NCBI GenBank assembly: GCA_049664225.1
Contig: JBATEX010000213.1
Coordinates: 1 to 64,000, forward strand
Source: JAUVRX01 sp049664225
GTDB lineage: Bacteria; Acidobacteriota; Thermoanaerobaculia; Multivoradales; JAHEKO01
DNA length: 64,000 bases
Reading direction: 5' to 3'
A program made the translations under genes and the position numbers. This document shows positions 7,991 to 16,341 of this stretch, in pieces (within the stretch, counting starts at the first letter, position 1; each line of letters starts with the position of its first letter). Below the pieces are notes generated by a model. That model searched no databases, was not told the origin of the DNA, and saw only the letters and a list, made by a program, of their open reading frames with translations.

Positions 7991-8734
7991 TCAGCGGTCG
8001 CCGGATTTGTCGCCTTCGACCTCGCCGATCATCGGCACGAAGCGCACGGGAATGATCTCCCGCTGTTCGATGCCGTCCGCAGTTCTTGTAACGACCAACA
8101 AATCTTGAAAAAAGTCGCCGACGGGGATCACCAGCTTTCCACCGACCTTGAGCTGATCGATCAGGGGCTCCGGCACCCTGTCTGGAGCGGCTGTCACCAT
8201 GATGCCGTCGAACGGGGCCGCCTCGGGCCATCCCTGGTACCCGTCGCCGATCCGAAAGTGGACGTTTGTGTAGCCCAGATCATCGAGGGTCTTCTGGGCT
8301 TTCTGCCCCAGCTCCTGGCGAATCTCGATCGTGTAGACATCCTTCACCAATCGCGAGAGAACCGCCGCCTGATATCCAGATCCGGTCCCAATCTCGAGCA
8401 CCCTCTCATCGCCATCCAGCTCTAGGAGCGAGGTCATCAGGGCCACGATGTAGGGCTGAGAGATCGTCTGCCCCGAGCCGATGGACAGCGGACCATCGGC
8501 GTAGGCCTGATCCCGGAGGGGCTCCGGCACGAAGACGTGGCGAGGCACTTCCTCCATGGCCCCGAGGACGTTGCGCTCGGAAACCCCGCGCCGCACGATC
8601 TGCTCCTCGACCATGGACCTTCTCTGGTCGAGAAACCCGCTGGTCTGGGCAAAGAGTCTCATCGGTGCCATGGCGAGCAGGAGACCGCCCACCAACCACA
8701 CTCTACGCCGGTTACCCAAATCGCGCCAGATCAC
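7991..8734 (-). CDS. pcm: Protein-L-isoaspartate O-methyltransferase, exported form
   Basis: A 247-residue PIMT, which methylates isoaspartyl residues using S-adenosylmethionine to start repair of damaged proteins. Motifs include ADGPLSIGSGQTISQPYIVALM (substrate loop), VLEIGTGSGYQAAVLS (SAM motif I) and a late MVTAAPD-VPEPLIDQLK segment. The GTG start at 8734 is chosen because GGAGG lies eight bases upstream; translation from it yields an RRR-hydrophobic-AMAPMRLFAQ signal peptide, so this copy is probably periplasmic. Longer in-frame extension upstream has no recognisable domain. It may be translationally coupled to a small frame ending at its start (8731-8937). Confidence 0.85.
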   Translation of the reverse strand: MIWRDLGNRRRVWLVGGLLLAMAPMRLFAQTSGFLDQRRSMVEEQIVRRGVSERNVLGAMEEVPRHVFVPEPLRDQAYADGPLSIGSGQTISQPYIVALMTSLLELDGDERVLEIGTGSGYQAAVLSRLVKDVYTIEIRQELGQKAQKTLDDLGYTNVHFRIGDGYQGWPEAAPFDGIMVTAAPDRVPEPLIDQLKVGGKLVIPVGDFFQDLLVVTRTADGIEQREIIPVRFVPMIGEVEGDKSGDR

Positions 8735-8937
8735 TCGAATGACCTCCAACCGGTTGAGCTCTTCCACATCGCCCGAAGACTCCTTGGTGTTTCCGAGGCA
8801 GGTCTGCAGGCGGGAGTTCTCATGATATCTCGATGTGGGACTCCGATACCGACTTTCCAGTTCTTCGGATGCGGCACCATATTCAGGTATTTGCCGCTCA
8901 GGTCGAGGTCGGTGGTGTCCACGGTCGGTGACGTCAT
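8731..8937 (-). CDS. Possible small coupled ORF upstream of pcm
   Basis: A 68-codon frame whose TGA stop overlaps the GTG start of pcm (GTGA overlap), the usual arrangement of translationally coupled genes. Its predicted product has no recognisable motif, membrane segment or signal, and the nearest purine-rich site (GAGGAG) is about 15 bases from the ATG. It may be only chance in the 366-base gap between pcm and mtaB. Confidence 0.25.
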   Translation of the reverse strand: MTSPTVDTTDLDLSGKYLNMVPHPKNWKVGIGVPHRDIMRTPACRPASETPRSLRAMWKSSTGWRSFE

Positions 8938-9085
8938 GCGCGCGATTTCGGCTCCTCACGTCCGTTCGACATTGCGCTGTTGCCTGGATTCGGCCTTTCA
9001 GCCGTCGGCGCCTGTCTCTGCCTCCTTGTGAGGTGCAATTGCCGAGCCAGCTGAAGACCGTCACGACGTGGTTCGGGTGACTCTG

Positions 9086-9091
9086 TACAAT
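9086..9091 (+). promoter_or_regulatory. -10-like TACAAT close to mtaB start
   Basis: TACAAT ends nine bases before the mtaB ATG. A transcript from it would have a leader of about three bases. There is no clear -35 hexamer. The upstream gap 8938-9085 shows nothing else recognisable. Confidence 0.4.
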
Positions 9092-9100
9092 AGGCGGCCG

Positions 9101-10438
9101 ATGAAGGTCTACTTCAGCAACCTGGGTTGCAAGCTCAACCAGGCCGAGCTCGAGCACCTCGCTCGGAGCTTTCGCGGCGCTGGCTTCTCCCTCGTTGGCG
9201 AGCTCGCGCAAGCCGATCTACACGTCGTCAATACCTGCTCCGTCACCCATGTGGCGGCCCGGGACTCCAGAAAGATGGCGCGGCGGGGCCGTCGGCTGAA
9301 CCCTGAAGTGCGCACGGTTCTGACTGGATGCTACGTGACGGCTGACCCCCAGGAGGCGGCTTCCCTCGCGGGTGTCGATCTAGTGGTGGCCAACCAAGAC
9401 AAAGAAGCGCTGCTCGAGCGCGTTTGCACCGCGTTTCCAGATCTCGTTCCGCCCTCCACCAGGGCAACCCGATTGTCCGTTCCCTTCGTCCCCATCGAGT
9501 TTGGGAACAGCCGCACCCTCGTCAAGATCGAGGACGGCTGTGATATGCGATGTGCCTTCTGCATCATCCCGCAGACCCGGGGCAAACAGCGCAGCCGGCC
9601 TTTCGACACCATCGTGCGGGAAGTCGCCGACTTGAGCAGGGGAGGCTTCAGGGAAGTCGTCATCACCGGCGTTCAGATCTCTTCGTATCGGTGGGGGCCG
9701 AAGCGCTTGTTCGACGTCGTCGAGCAGCTACTCCTCTCTGAGGATCAGAGCCGCCTGCGCCTGACCTCCATCGCACCCTGGCAGCTCGATCGGCGACTCC
9801 TCGGCCTGTTCGGAGACTCTCGCCTTTGCCGACACCTCCACTTCTCGCTGCAGAGCGGCTGTACAGAGACCTTGAAGCGCATGCGGCGGCCCTACAGCGC
9901 GCCCGAGTTCGAAGCCCTGGTCCGCGAGGTCAAGAGCGAGATTCCCGGAATCGCCATCACCACCGACATGATTGTCGGCTTCCCCGGCGAGACCGACGAA
10001 GAGTTCGAAGAGAGCCTTCGGTTCGTCGAACAGGTGGAGTTCGCGCGCGTTCATGCTTTCCCCTTCTCAGCCCGTCCTGGAACCGAGGCTGCCTCGCTCG
10101 CCGACCAGGTACCCCATGCCATCAAGCGCCAGAGGATGGGCCGAATGCTGGAGATCGCCGAGTCTTGCTCCAAGAGGTTCGAGGGCCGACATCTCGGCGC
10201 CGAGGTCGAGGTCTTGTGGGAATCCTGCCGGGATGGAATATGGCAAGGCACGAGCGACAACTACATTCGAGTCCTGAAGCAGAGCGCAGAACCGCTCGCC
10301 AACCAGCTGAGGCGGGAGAGGCTGCTGGAGGCAAGTGCACGAGGAGTCTTCTGCCAGCCGGCAGACCAGATCCAGGCGACGCTGGCCACCCAGGTGCCTA
10401 AGCACTCGCCCAACCAGGAGACGACTCCTTCACCCTGA
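9101..10438 (+). CDS. mtaB: tRNA t6A37 methylthiotransferase MtaB
   Basis: A 445-residue radical-SAM methylthiotransferase. It starts with the UPF0004 domain (FSNLGCKLNQAE, then NTCSVT and GCY, the three cysteines of the auxiliary iron-sulfur cluster). The radical-SAM motif CDMRCAFCIIP follows at about residue 149, then the central TIM-barrel with DMIVGFPGETDEEFE, and a C-terminal TRAM-like segment. MtaB adds a methylthio group to N6-threonylcarbamoyladenosine at tRNA position 37. The LGCKLNQ signature separates MtaB from MiaB (GCQMN) and RimO. The start is ATG 9101, which opens the conserved N-terminus. The TldE-like gene starts 17 bases after its stop, so the two likely form an operon. Confidence 0.92.
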   Translation: MKVYFSNLGCKLNQAELEHLARSFRGAGFSLVGELAQADLHVVNTCSVTHVAARDSRKMARRGRRLNPEVRTVLTGCYVTADPQEAASLAGVDLVVANQDKEALLERVCTAFPDLVPPSTRATRLSVPFVPIEFGNSRTLVKIEDGCDMRCAFCIIPQTRGKQRSRPFDTIVREVADLSRGGFREVVITGVQISSYRWGPKRLFDVVEQLLLSEDQSRLRLTSIAPWQLDRRLLGLFGDSRLCRHLHFSLQSGCTETLKRMRRPYSAPEFEALVREVKSEIPGIAITTDMIVGFPGETDEEFEESLRFVEQVEFARVHAFPFSARPGTEAASLADQVPHAIKRQRMGRMLEIAESCSKRFEGRHLGAEVEVLWESCRDGIWQGTSDNYIRVLKQSAEPLANQLRRERLLEASARGVFCQPADQIQATLATQVPKHSPNQETTPSP

Positions 10439-10454
10439 CCCCCCGTGGAGACCC

Positions 10455-11810
10455 GTGGCCATTCGCAACCCCACCCTTGAATCCGAGCTCTTGAGCCTCG
10501 AGGCGATCGCCGATCGTATCGAGACCGCATTGCGCCATTCACCGGCCGACGAGACCGAGATCGTCTGGTTGGAGAAGAGCCGCGGTAAGAGTCGCAAACG
10601 AAACAAACAGATCGAATCCAGGCTCAATCACCAGCGCACCATCATGGTGCGCGTGTTCGACCGTCGTAGGGTTGGCAGCCATCGCACCGGTTTTGGCGAG
10701 ATTGGCGAGTTGGAGAACAGCATCCGGTCCGCCATTGCGCAATCCCGAAGTCGCGAGCCTCTACCGGGGCTCCTGCACGTCCCTGCCAATGAGACACCTA
10801 CACCCGAGATCGAGGGGCTCTGGGATTCACAGATCGCGCAGCTCGACCCGCAGAGCGCCGAGCGACTTCTCCGGCCCTGGGCCGCGAACCGCGGCACCCT
10901 GGACCTGCAGTGGACGGCGGCGCACATCGTGGTGTTCAACACCCGGGGAGTCCGGCGTCAGGTGGCGGTGACAGCATCAGGCGTCGAAGCCCGGATCGGA
11001 CGAAGACCCGGTGGAGGACGCGCCGCTTCTGCCGCACGAAGTCTGGAGGAGCTGGCTATCGGCAGCGTTTTCGAGCGGGCCAAGCAGCGCCACGCATCTG
11101 GTCCGGAAGGGGAGCTGGTAACCGGCCCCCAACCAGTGGTCCTCTCGCCTGAGGCCACCGCCGGACTCTGCGACATCCTCAATCGCGTCGCCTTCTCTGC
11201 CGTCTCCTACTATCAGGGGAGCTCCTTTCTACGCGAGCATCTCGACGTCCAGGTCTTCGATCGCGCCATCAACCTGCGCGACGACGCCACCGATCCGGCT
11301 GGTCTACCGTTCCCCTTCGATCTGGAAGGTACCGCCAAACACCCGGTGGACATGATTCTGAAAGGGGCACCGAAGACGCCGGCCCTGGACCAGCGCCAGG
11401 CGGCCCAGCTGGGACTCGAAGCGACCGCCCATGCGATAGGCGGCAATGACGCCCGAGCCATGAACTTGTACCTGGCTCCCGGTGAGCTACCGGAAAAGGA
11501 GTTGCTCAGAGCAGCCGAAGGTGGCCTGTGGATCGGCTGGTTGGACCAAGTGGAGTGCTTCGAGCCGTCGCGAGTCCAGATTCGCGCTCACGCCCGGGGT
11601 GTGCGTCGCATTCGCGCCGGCAAGCTCGCCGAAGGACTGCCCGATCTCATCTGGGAGGACAGTCTGCTGCGGGCCCTTTCGAATCTGCTCGGTGTCGGTA
11701 CCGAACCGGTGGTCAGAATCAGCCACGACGGAGTCCTCGGAGGTATCTCCACTCCGGCTCTGGCCATAGCCGACACCTCGAACTTCAGGCCCCTGCTCGA
11801 GGAGTTCTGA
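10455..11810 (+). CDS. TldD/PmbA family protein (TldE/PmbA-like)
   Basis: A 451-residue protein of the TldD/TldE (PmbA) family. The N-terminal domain shows the usual strand-helix layout (RTIMVRVFDRRRVGSHRTG), the middle includes the AIxRSR-type region, and the end shows the conserved GISTPALAIADTSNF signature. No HExxxH zinc motif is seen, so it resembles the metal-free TldE/PmbA subunit rather than the catalytic TldD protease. In Enterobacteria the TldD-TldE heterodimer matures microcin B17 and degrades CcdA; no TldD partner is in this window. The GTG start at 10455 has GGAG seven bases upstream. It is likely co-transcribed with mtaB. Confidence 0.8.
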   Translation: MAIRNPTLESELLSLEAIADRIETALRHSPADETEIVWLEKSRGKSRKRNKQIESRLNHQRTIMVRVFDRRRVGSHRTGFGEIGELENSIRSAIAQSRSREPLPGLLHVPANETPTPEIEGLWDSQIAQLDPQSAERLLRPWAANRGTLDLQWTAAHIVVFNTRGVRRQVAVTASGVEARIGRRPGGGRAASAARSLEELAIGSVFERAKQRHASGPEGELVTGPQPVVLSPEATAGLCDILNRVAFSAVSYYQGSSFLREHLDVQVFDRAINLRDDATDPAGLPFPFDLEGTAKHPVDMILKGAPKTPALDQRQAAQLGLEATAHAIGGNDARAMNLYLAPGELPEKELLRAAEGGLWIGWLDQVECFEPSRVQIRAHARGVRRIRAGKLAEGLPDLIWEDSLLRALSNLLGVGTEPVVRISHDGVLGGISTPALAIADTSNFRPLLEEF

Positions 11811-11835
11811 AAGACCAGAGAAGGGTAGAGGCTGC

Positions 11836-11850
11836 CCGGATCTGATCCGG
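11836..11850. terminator. Palindrome between convergent genes
   Basis: CCGGATC-T-GATCCGG lies 26 bases after the TldE-like stop and 17 bases from the rsbU-like stop. It could act as a weak bidirectional terminator. No T-run follows on either strand. Confidence 0.3.
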
Positions 11851-11866
11851 CGCTTCCGACAAAGAC

Positions 11867-13453
11867 TCACGCCGAGCGTCGGAGCAGGACGAGCGTCTGG
11901 TCGTCTCCCTGACTGAGCCCCTGAGCGAAGTCTGTGACCGCCGCATCGACGGCTCGAACCACCTCTGGCAGCGATCGATCGCTGGAAGCACGGAGCAGAT
12001 CTACCAATCTCGGCAGGCCGAACTCCTCGTCAGACGGTGATTCGCACTCGGTGAGACCGTCGCTGTACAAACAGAGCAGGTCACCTGGCTCGAGCACCAG
12101 GCTGCCGCTTTCGTAGGAAGATTCTCCGAACAAACCCAACGGCAAGCCCCCGGAGGCCAACTCACGGACGTTGCCATCGCTACCGATGACGACACCGGGA
12201 TTGTGCCCCGCGTTGACGTAGCGCACCTCGTTCGACGATGGGTCGAGCTCGACTACCAGCAGGGTGATGAACTTGTTGGGTGCCGTCGAGGCGGCGATGT
12301 GTCGATTCAGATGCTGGACCAGGCCGGGGCCGACCCCTTCCCGATCGACCAACAGCCGCAGAGCGGAGTGAATCGTCGACACCATGAGGGCCGCCGGCAG
12401 ACCCTTGCCCGAGACGTCGGCCAGCACCGCCCCAACCCTTCCTTGCTTCAACCGCATCAGGTCATAGAAATCACCGCCAACGTGACGTGCGGGTCTGCTC
12501 CAGCCCGCCAGCTCGAAGCCCTCGACGACGGGGAAAGCGGTCGGCAGGAGTCGGCGCTGGATGTCGGCCGCTAGCTCGATCTCCCGCTCCAGCCGCTCCT
12601 TTTCGAGGGCCTGGCGATGCAGATAGGCCGTCTCCAGCGCGGTGGCCGCCTGGTTGGCAAACAGGGCCAGGGTTCGTCGATCCGATTCCGGAAACGGTCC
12701 TACACCATGCCGACTCTCCTTGTCGGCGATCAGCAGGATGCCTCGGGAGTTCGGCTCCGCGCCGACGGGTACGGCCATCAAATGACGGGCGCCCGGCAAC
12801 AGGTACTGCTCGCCTCCGAGGCCAAGACCCAATACCTGAGCCACCTGGGGATCGTCCAAAGGCAGCTCCGGCATAGCGTCACCCCCGAGAGTATGATCGA
12901 GCACCAGCCGCCCGCCACTTCGCAGGTATAGAGCGCCCCGCCGAGCATCCAGGAGCGATACTGCCCGCAGCAGGATCTCTTCGCCGAGCTGCTCGAGGTT
13001 GAGCATCGAGGCGATGGCCAATCCGACCTCGTAGAGGGCCTCGAGCTCGACGCCTCGATAGTTGACGACGAAGCTCTGCTCCTTGAGCTGCCGCCTCAGG
13101 ACGGCCGCGCGGAGCCCCGCCGCCAGGGCAAGCACAATCGGGCCCTTCGGATGTTTCCAGTCCTCCTCTCCTGAGGCGAAGAGAAGGCGGCCTTCCGGCA
13201 GCTCCAGGCTCTCGTAGCCACCCGAGTCATCACCATCGATCGAGGCTGGAAAGGCCTCGGAGCCCCACATCACTTGCCGCTCGAAACACTCGTCGCTCCC
13301 GGAGTAGAGAGCCGCGGCCTTGAGACCCCGAGACTCGCACAGCAGCTGCAGAAGGCGCACCAGGAATGCACGCTCCCCTTCGCGCAGTCGAGCAGCGCCG
13401 AGGACGTCCTCCCAGCTCAAGTCTCGCTCAAGTGAGGCCGAGGGACGACTCAT
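11867..13453 (-). CDS. GAF-PP2C (SpoIIE) phosphatase, RsbU-like
   Basis: A 528-residue protein with an N-terminal region of unclear fold (1-140), a GAF sensor domain (about 145-290, with a helix at LERLELE leading out of it) and a C-terminal PP2C/SpoIIE Ser phosphatase domain (about 300-525). Metal and catalytic motifs are visible: VGGDFYDLM, LADVSGKGLPAALMVS, LYSDGLTE and QGDDQTLVLL. In partner-switching systems such a phosphatase removes phosphate from the STAS antagonist and so frees it to bind the anti-sigma kinase. It is the third gene of a minus-strand set with the STAS protein (seven bases away) and the RsbW-like kinase. Confidence 0.9.
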   Translation of the reverse strand: MSRPSASLERDLSWEDVLGAARLREGERAFLVRLLQLLCESRGLKAAALYSGSDECFERQVMWGSEAFPASIDGDDSGGYESLELPEGRLLFASGEEDWKHPKGPIVLALAAGLRAAVLRRQLKEQSFVVNYRGVELEALYEVGLAIASMLNLEQLGEEILLRAVSLLDARRGALYLRSGGRLVLDHTLGGDAMPELPLDDPQVAQVLGLGLGGEQYLLPGARHLMAVPVGAEPNSRGILLIADKESRHGVGPFPESDRRTLALFANQAATALETAYLHRQALEKERLEREIELAADIQRRLLPTAFPVVEGFELAGWSRPARHVGGDFYDLMRLKQGRVGAVLADVSGKGLPAALMVSTIHSALRLLVDREGVGPGLVQHLNRHIAASTAPNKFITLLVVELDPSSNEVRYVNAGHNPGVVIGSDGNVRELASGGLPLGLFGESSYESGSLVLEPGDLLCLYSDGLTECESPSDEEFGLPRLVDLLRASSDRSLPEVVRAVDAAVTDFAQGLSQGDDQTLVLLRRSA

Positions 13454-13460
13454 CTATCCA

Positions 13461-13811
13461 CTAGCCGCTCAGCTCGCCGATCGCTACTCCCTCGTCGGGG
13501 TAGATCTTGGCGTACTGGGCCAGTCCCATGATGTGAAAGGTCTTCTCGATCGTTGGCGTGAGATTGCAGAACGCCAACCTGCCGTCGATCTCCAGCATCT
13601 TCTCGATGATCTCGATGAGAATCGAGATCCCTATCGAGTTGACGATCTTCGTTCCCTGAAGGTTGAGCAACAGCACTTTGTGATCGTCGTCGATCAGGTC
13701 GTACGCCACGCGGGCGATCTCCTCTCCCCCCTGATTGTTGATGTAACCCTCGGTATAGATCACCGCCATCGGATGACGACGGTCGACGGTCACTTTCAAC
13801 ATTTCGGTCAT
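13461..13811 (-). CDS. STAS-domain anti-sigma factor antagonist, RsbV-like
   Basis: A 116-residue single STAS domain. The sequence TKIVNSIGISILIEII (about residues 54-69) contains the expected phosphorylatable serine at the start of the key helix. Such proteins bind RsbW-type kinases when not phosphorylated. It lies between the kinase (16 bases upstream) and the PP2C phosphatase (seven bases downstream), the complete switching cassette. No cognate sigma factor is next to it. Confidence 0.9.
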   Translation of the reverse strand: MTEMLKVTVDRRHPMAVIYTEGYINNQGGEEIARVAYDLIDDDHKVLLLNLQGTKIVNSIGISILIEIIEKMLEIDGRLAFCNLTPTIEKTFHIMGLAQYAKIYPDEGVAIGELSG

Positions 13812-13827
13812 TTCTTGACTCCCGAGA

Positions 13828-14262
13828 TCAGCGCAGCTTGCTCATCACAACGGTCGTTCCGCCAGGGCCGGAGTGAATGTCGACCTCGTCCATCAGTCCC
13901 TTGATGATCGTCAGTCCCCATCCCCGCTTGCTCGCGGCCTTGAGCTTATCCTCGATTGTCGGCTTTACCAGATTCTCCGGTGTGAAACCGACGCCCGAGT
14001 CACGAATCGTAATCTGAAGCCTCTCCGGCTCTTCGTTCCCGAGCACGGCGAATTGGATCTCTACCTTCCGATCATCCGCCTGGCTATGCTCGAAGCTATT
14101 GATACAGGCCTCTACGACCGCCATCCGGACCTCATCTATCTTATCGGAGCTCATCTCCATGAACTCCGCCAAGGCGGTTGCGGTCTTGCTGGCCGCAATC
14201 TCCATGTCCGGCAACATCGGGAGGGTCAGAGTGACCTCCCTTAGAACGGCGCTATTGGCCAT
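13828..14262 (-). CDS. Anti-sigma serine kinase, RsbW-like (HATPase_c_2)
   Basis: A 144-residue GHKL-fold kinase. The N-box reads EACINSFEHS (about residues 51-60), the G1 box DSGVGF and the G2-like box KRGWGLTIIKGLMD. This is the RsbW/SpoIIAB arrangement: it would phosphorylate the STAS partner and sequester a sigma factor or another target. No sigma-B-type gene is adjacent, so the output is unknown. It is the first gene of the three-gene set, 40 bases downstream of the small membrane protein. Confidence 0.9.
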   Translation of the reverse strand: MANSAVLREVTLTLPMLPDMEIAASKTATALAEFMEMSSDKIDEVRMAVVEACINSFEHSQADDRKVEIQFAVLGNEEPERLQITIRDSGVGFTPENLVKPTIEDKLKAASKRGWGLTIIKGLMDEVDIHSGPGGTTVVMSKLR

Positions 14263-14302
14263 ACCTCCATCCGAGCTCCATTAGATCACCCCCAGGCCTG
14301 GT

Positions 14303-14458
14303 TCAGAAGGCCAGGTAGATCTGGAGCAGGTAGACTGCAATGGGCTTGATACTGTCGTTTGCCAGAAGCCAGCCAAAAGCCAGTACTGACGTGCCACATA
14401 CGACCGCGTGCACCGGCACTTGCGGTATGGGTAAGGCTCTTCGAATCGACTGCAGCAT
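14303..14458 (-). CDS. Small hydrophobic membrane protein, unknown
   Basis: A 51-residue frame with a basic start (MLQSIRR) and two hydrophobic stretches (VHAVVCGTSVLAFGWLLA and IAVYLLQIYLAF), so it could be a two-pass or hairpin membrane peptide. ATG 14458 is preceded by GGGAG with good spacing, and a 7-bp hairpin in the DNA directly abuts that site. It lies 40 bases upstream of the RsbW-like gene on the same strand. No family is recognised. Confidence is moderate because of its size. Confidence 0.45.
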   Translation of the reverse strand: MLQSIRRALPIPQVPVHAVVCGTSVLAFGWLLANDSIKPIAVYLLQIYLAF

Positions 14459-14469
14459 CGGTGATCTCC

Positions 14470-14491
14470 CTGGTTCGAGCACCTGAACCAG
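14470..14491 (-). promoter_or_regulatory. Leader hairpin touching the ribosome binding site
   Basis: CTGGTTC and GAACCAG form a 7-bp perfect stem with an 8-base loop. On the minus strand it ends directly at the GGGAG of the small membrane protein. It could modulate translation, or serve as a protein binding site. Confidence 0.4.
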
Positions 14492-14603
14492 CAAACCTGC
14501 TGCCAACTGCGGCCGAAACCACCCGAAACTCCATAAACCTCCTGTTTGCAATTGTTTGCAGAGAACTCCTCAATCGAGATGCGGCACGATTGAATCTCGT
14601 CAT

Positions 14604-14618
14604 GCGACACAGTGTCGC
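14604..14618. promoter_or_regulatory. Palindrome GCGACACAGTGTCGC
   Basis: A perfect 7+1+7 palindrome in the 270-base region between the sigma54-type activator and the small membrane protein. A second stem, TGCCCA-N7-TGGGCA, lies at 14633-14651. Either could be an operator or leader structure. Confidence 0.35.
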
Positions 14619-14655
14619 GCCCGTGCGAAGCATGCCCAGATTTCTTGGGCAGAAT

Positions 14656-14671
14656 TGCTCGTGAAGCGCCA
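14656..14671 (-). promoter_or_regulatory. Possible sigma54 promoter
   Basis: The minus strand has TGGC and GCA elements with exactly ten bases between GG and GC, the -24/-12 geometry. The -12 box lacks the usual TT. It lies just downstream of the sigma54 activator gene and upstream of the small membrane protein/rsbWVU set. Direct repeats TTTGCCGCA at 14694-14702 and 14713-14721 (19-base period) could be activator sites. Confidence 0.3.
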
Positions 14672-14728
14672 CCTTGGCTTCGATTTGTGACAATTTGCCG
14701 CATATAAGGCGTTTTGCCGCACTGCCGC

Positions 14729-16207
14729 TCAGTAGCCCTTTCTTTGTAGCGTTCGTCGATCGATTCCGAGAAGCGTTGCGGCCCGGCTCTTGTTGCCCCC
14801 GACCATGCGAAGGACCCGTGCGATATGCAGCCGCTCTGCCGTGGACAGGTCCAGGGGCTCCGGTCCACCAGTGCCGCCGGACTCTCCCATCAGCGACCGT
14901 ACCAGCTGAGGCTCGATGACCCCTTCGGCCAGCGAGACGGCTGCCTCCACGAGATTCTGCAGCTCTCGCACATTGCCCGGATAGTCGTGACCCATGATCT
15001 CGGTCAGGCTCTCTGCCGGGAATCGAGGCAGCTCGATCTGCTCGCGCTCGCAAAAGCCTTCGGCGAAGTAGCGCACCAGGTGCGGAATGTCCTGGCGGCG
15101 CTCTCTCAAGGGCGGAAGCTGGATCTCCACCCCTTTCAGGCGATAGTACAAGTCCTCGCGGAATTGCTTCTTCGACACCAGACTCTCGAGATCCTGATGG
15201 GTAGCAGCAATCAGGCGAACATCGACTGGAGTGGGTTGGTGGCCGCCGACGCGCACGATCTCGCGCTCCTGCAGGGCTCTTAGCAGCTTGATCTGCAGGG
15301 CTGGCTGCATGTCCCCAATCTCATCCAGGAAGAGAGTGCCGCCGTCAGCCAGTTCGAATTTGCCTCGCCGGGCGTCCACTCCAGTGGCCACCCCTCCCTC
15401 GATACCGAACAGCTCGCTCTCCAGCAGGGTCTCGGGCAAGGCGCCACAATTGACCGCCACCAGGGCTCCGCTGCGGCCCGAGTGGAAGTGCAGCAGCTTG
15501 GCTACCAGCTCCTTGCCGGTGCCGCTCTCGCCTCGAACCACCACACTGACTCCTCGGGGCGCTACCCTCTCGACAAGCTCCAGCACCCGCCTCATGGGTG
15601 GTGCATGGGCGACGATCCGGTGACCGGCCACCTGATTCGCCAGATGGTCTCGAAGAGCCTTGTTCTCTTCTTGCAGCCGCTCCCGTTGCGCCTCGAGATC
15701 CGCCACCTGACGGGCACTGTCCAGAGCGACCCCAGCCAGGGCAGCGACCGACTCGAGGAAACGCCTGTCCTCGGCGCTGAAACCGAGCCGCTCGCCTCCC
15801 CGCTGCTCCTTGTCGAGTACCGCCAGGTAGCCCAGAAAGACCCCGCGATTCACCAGAGGTGTCGCAAGTACTTCGTGGTACTCCCTTGCCACCAGCACTC
15901 CATCTCGCTGGGACAGGGACTGTCCACTGGCCAACAACTCGCGCCATAGGGGCGCGGAGAGCAGGGTCGAGGCCTCGGGTGGGGCATCAGGCCAACCGAC
16001 AGTGGCTGCGGCGTGGCCGGCTCCGTATTCGTCTCGGGTCACGGCGACCGCCGCCTCCGGATCCAGGACTGCACAGACCCTCTCCAGCAACTCGTCGACC
16101 AATTCCTGCTCGGGTCGATGAGCATGCAGCGCCACAGCCAGATCGTAGAGGGTCTCCAGCTGCAGAATGCGCCGCTTTTCAGCGAAGGTCGCTCGCGCTT
16201 CAGTCAT
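14729..16207 (-). CDS. Sigma54-type enhancer-binding regulator (GAF-AAA+-Fis HTH)
   Basis: A 492-residue regulator. Residues about 1-170 form a GAF-like sensor, followed by a short coiled coil (LEAQRERLQEENKALRDHL). The AAA+ domain (about 195-425) has Walker A GESGTGKE, Walker B GGTLFLDEIGDM and a sensor-type region RLIAATHQDLESLV. The sigma54-contacting loop, normally GAFTGA, reads GVATGV here. The C-terminus is a Fis-type helix-turn-helix (ARVLRMVGGNKSRAATLLGIDRRTLQRK). It has no receiver domain, so it likely senses a ligand or redox state through GAF. A TAGAAT hexamer lies 13 bases before the start. Confidence 0.9.
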   Translation of the reverse strand: MTEARATFAEKRRILQLETLYDLAVALHAHRPEQELVDELLERVCAVLDPEAAVAVTRDEYGAGHAAATVGWPDAPPEASTLLSAPLWRELLASGQSLSQRDGVLVAREYHEVLATPLVNRGVFLGYLAVLDKEQRGGERLGFSAEDRRFLESVAALAGVALDSARQVADLEAQRERLQEENKALRDHLANQVAGHRIVAHAPPMRRVLELVERVAPRGVSVVVRGESGTGKELVAKLLHFHSGRSGALVAVNCGALPETLLESELFGIEGGVATGVDARRGKFELADGGTLFLDEIGDMQPALQIKLLRALQEREIVRVGGHQPTPVDVRLIAATHQDLESLVSKKQFREDLYYRLKGVEIQLPPLRERRQDIPHLVRYFAEGFCEREQIELPRFPAESLTEIMGHDYPGNVRELQNLVEAAVSLAEGVIEPQLVRSLMGESGGTGGPEPLDLSTAERLHIARVLRMVGGNKSRAATLLGIDRRTLQRKGY

Positions 16208-16265
16208 CTCTATCGCGCTGATTCTACAGGGTTTCCCCTGCTTTCCACAGTGGAATGCAAGGAGG

Positions 16266-16341
16266 GCAGTAGGGGTGTAGGGGCTTAGGGGCGTAAGGGC
16301 TTAGGGGCGTAAGGGCTTAGGGGCTTAGGGGCCTAGGGGTG
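16266..16341. repeat. G-rich TTAGGGG array, copy 2 (longest)
   Basis: A 76-base tandem array with the unit TTAGGGGCGTAAGGGC present twice, followed by CTTAGGGG units. It fills the gap between the regulator start and the end of uvrA. The last bases encode the C-terminal residues and the stop codon of uvrA. Confidence 0.85.

Noticed and set aside
14456..14551. Longer version of the small membrane protein
   Set aside because: The extra 31 codons cover the hairpin and the ribosome binding site and have no conserved character.
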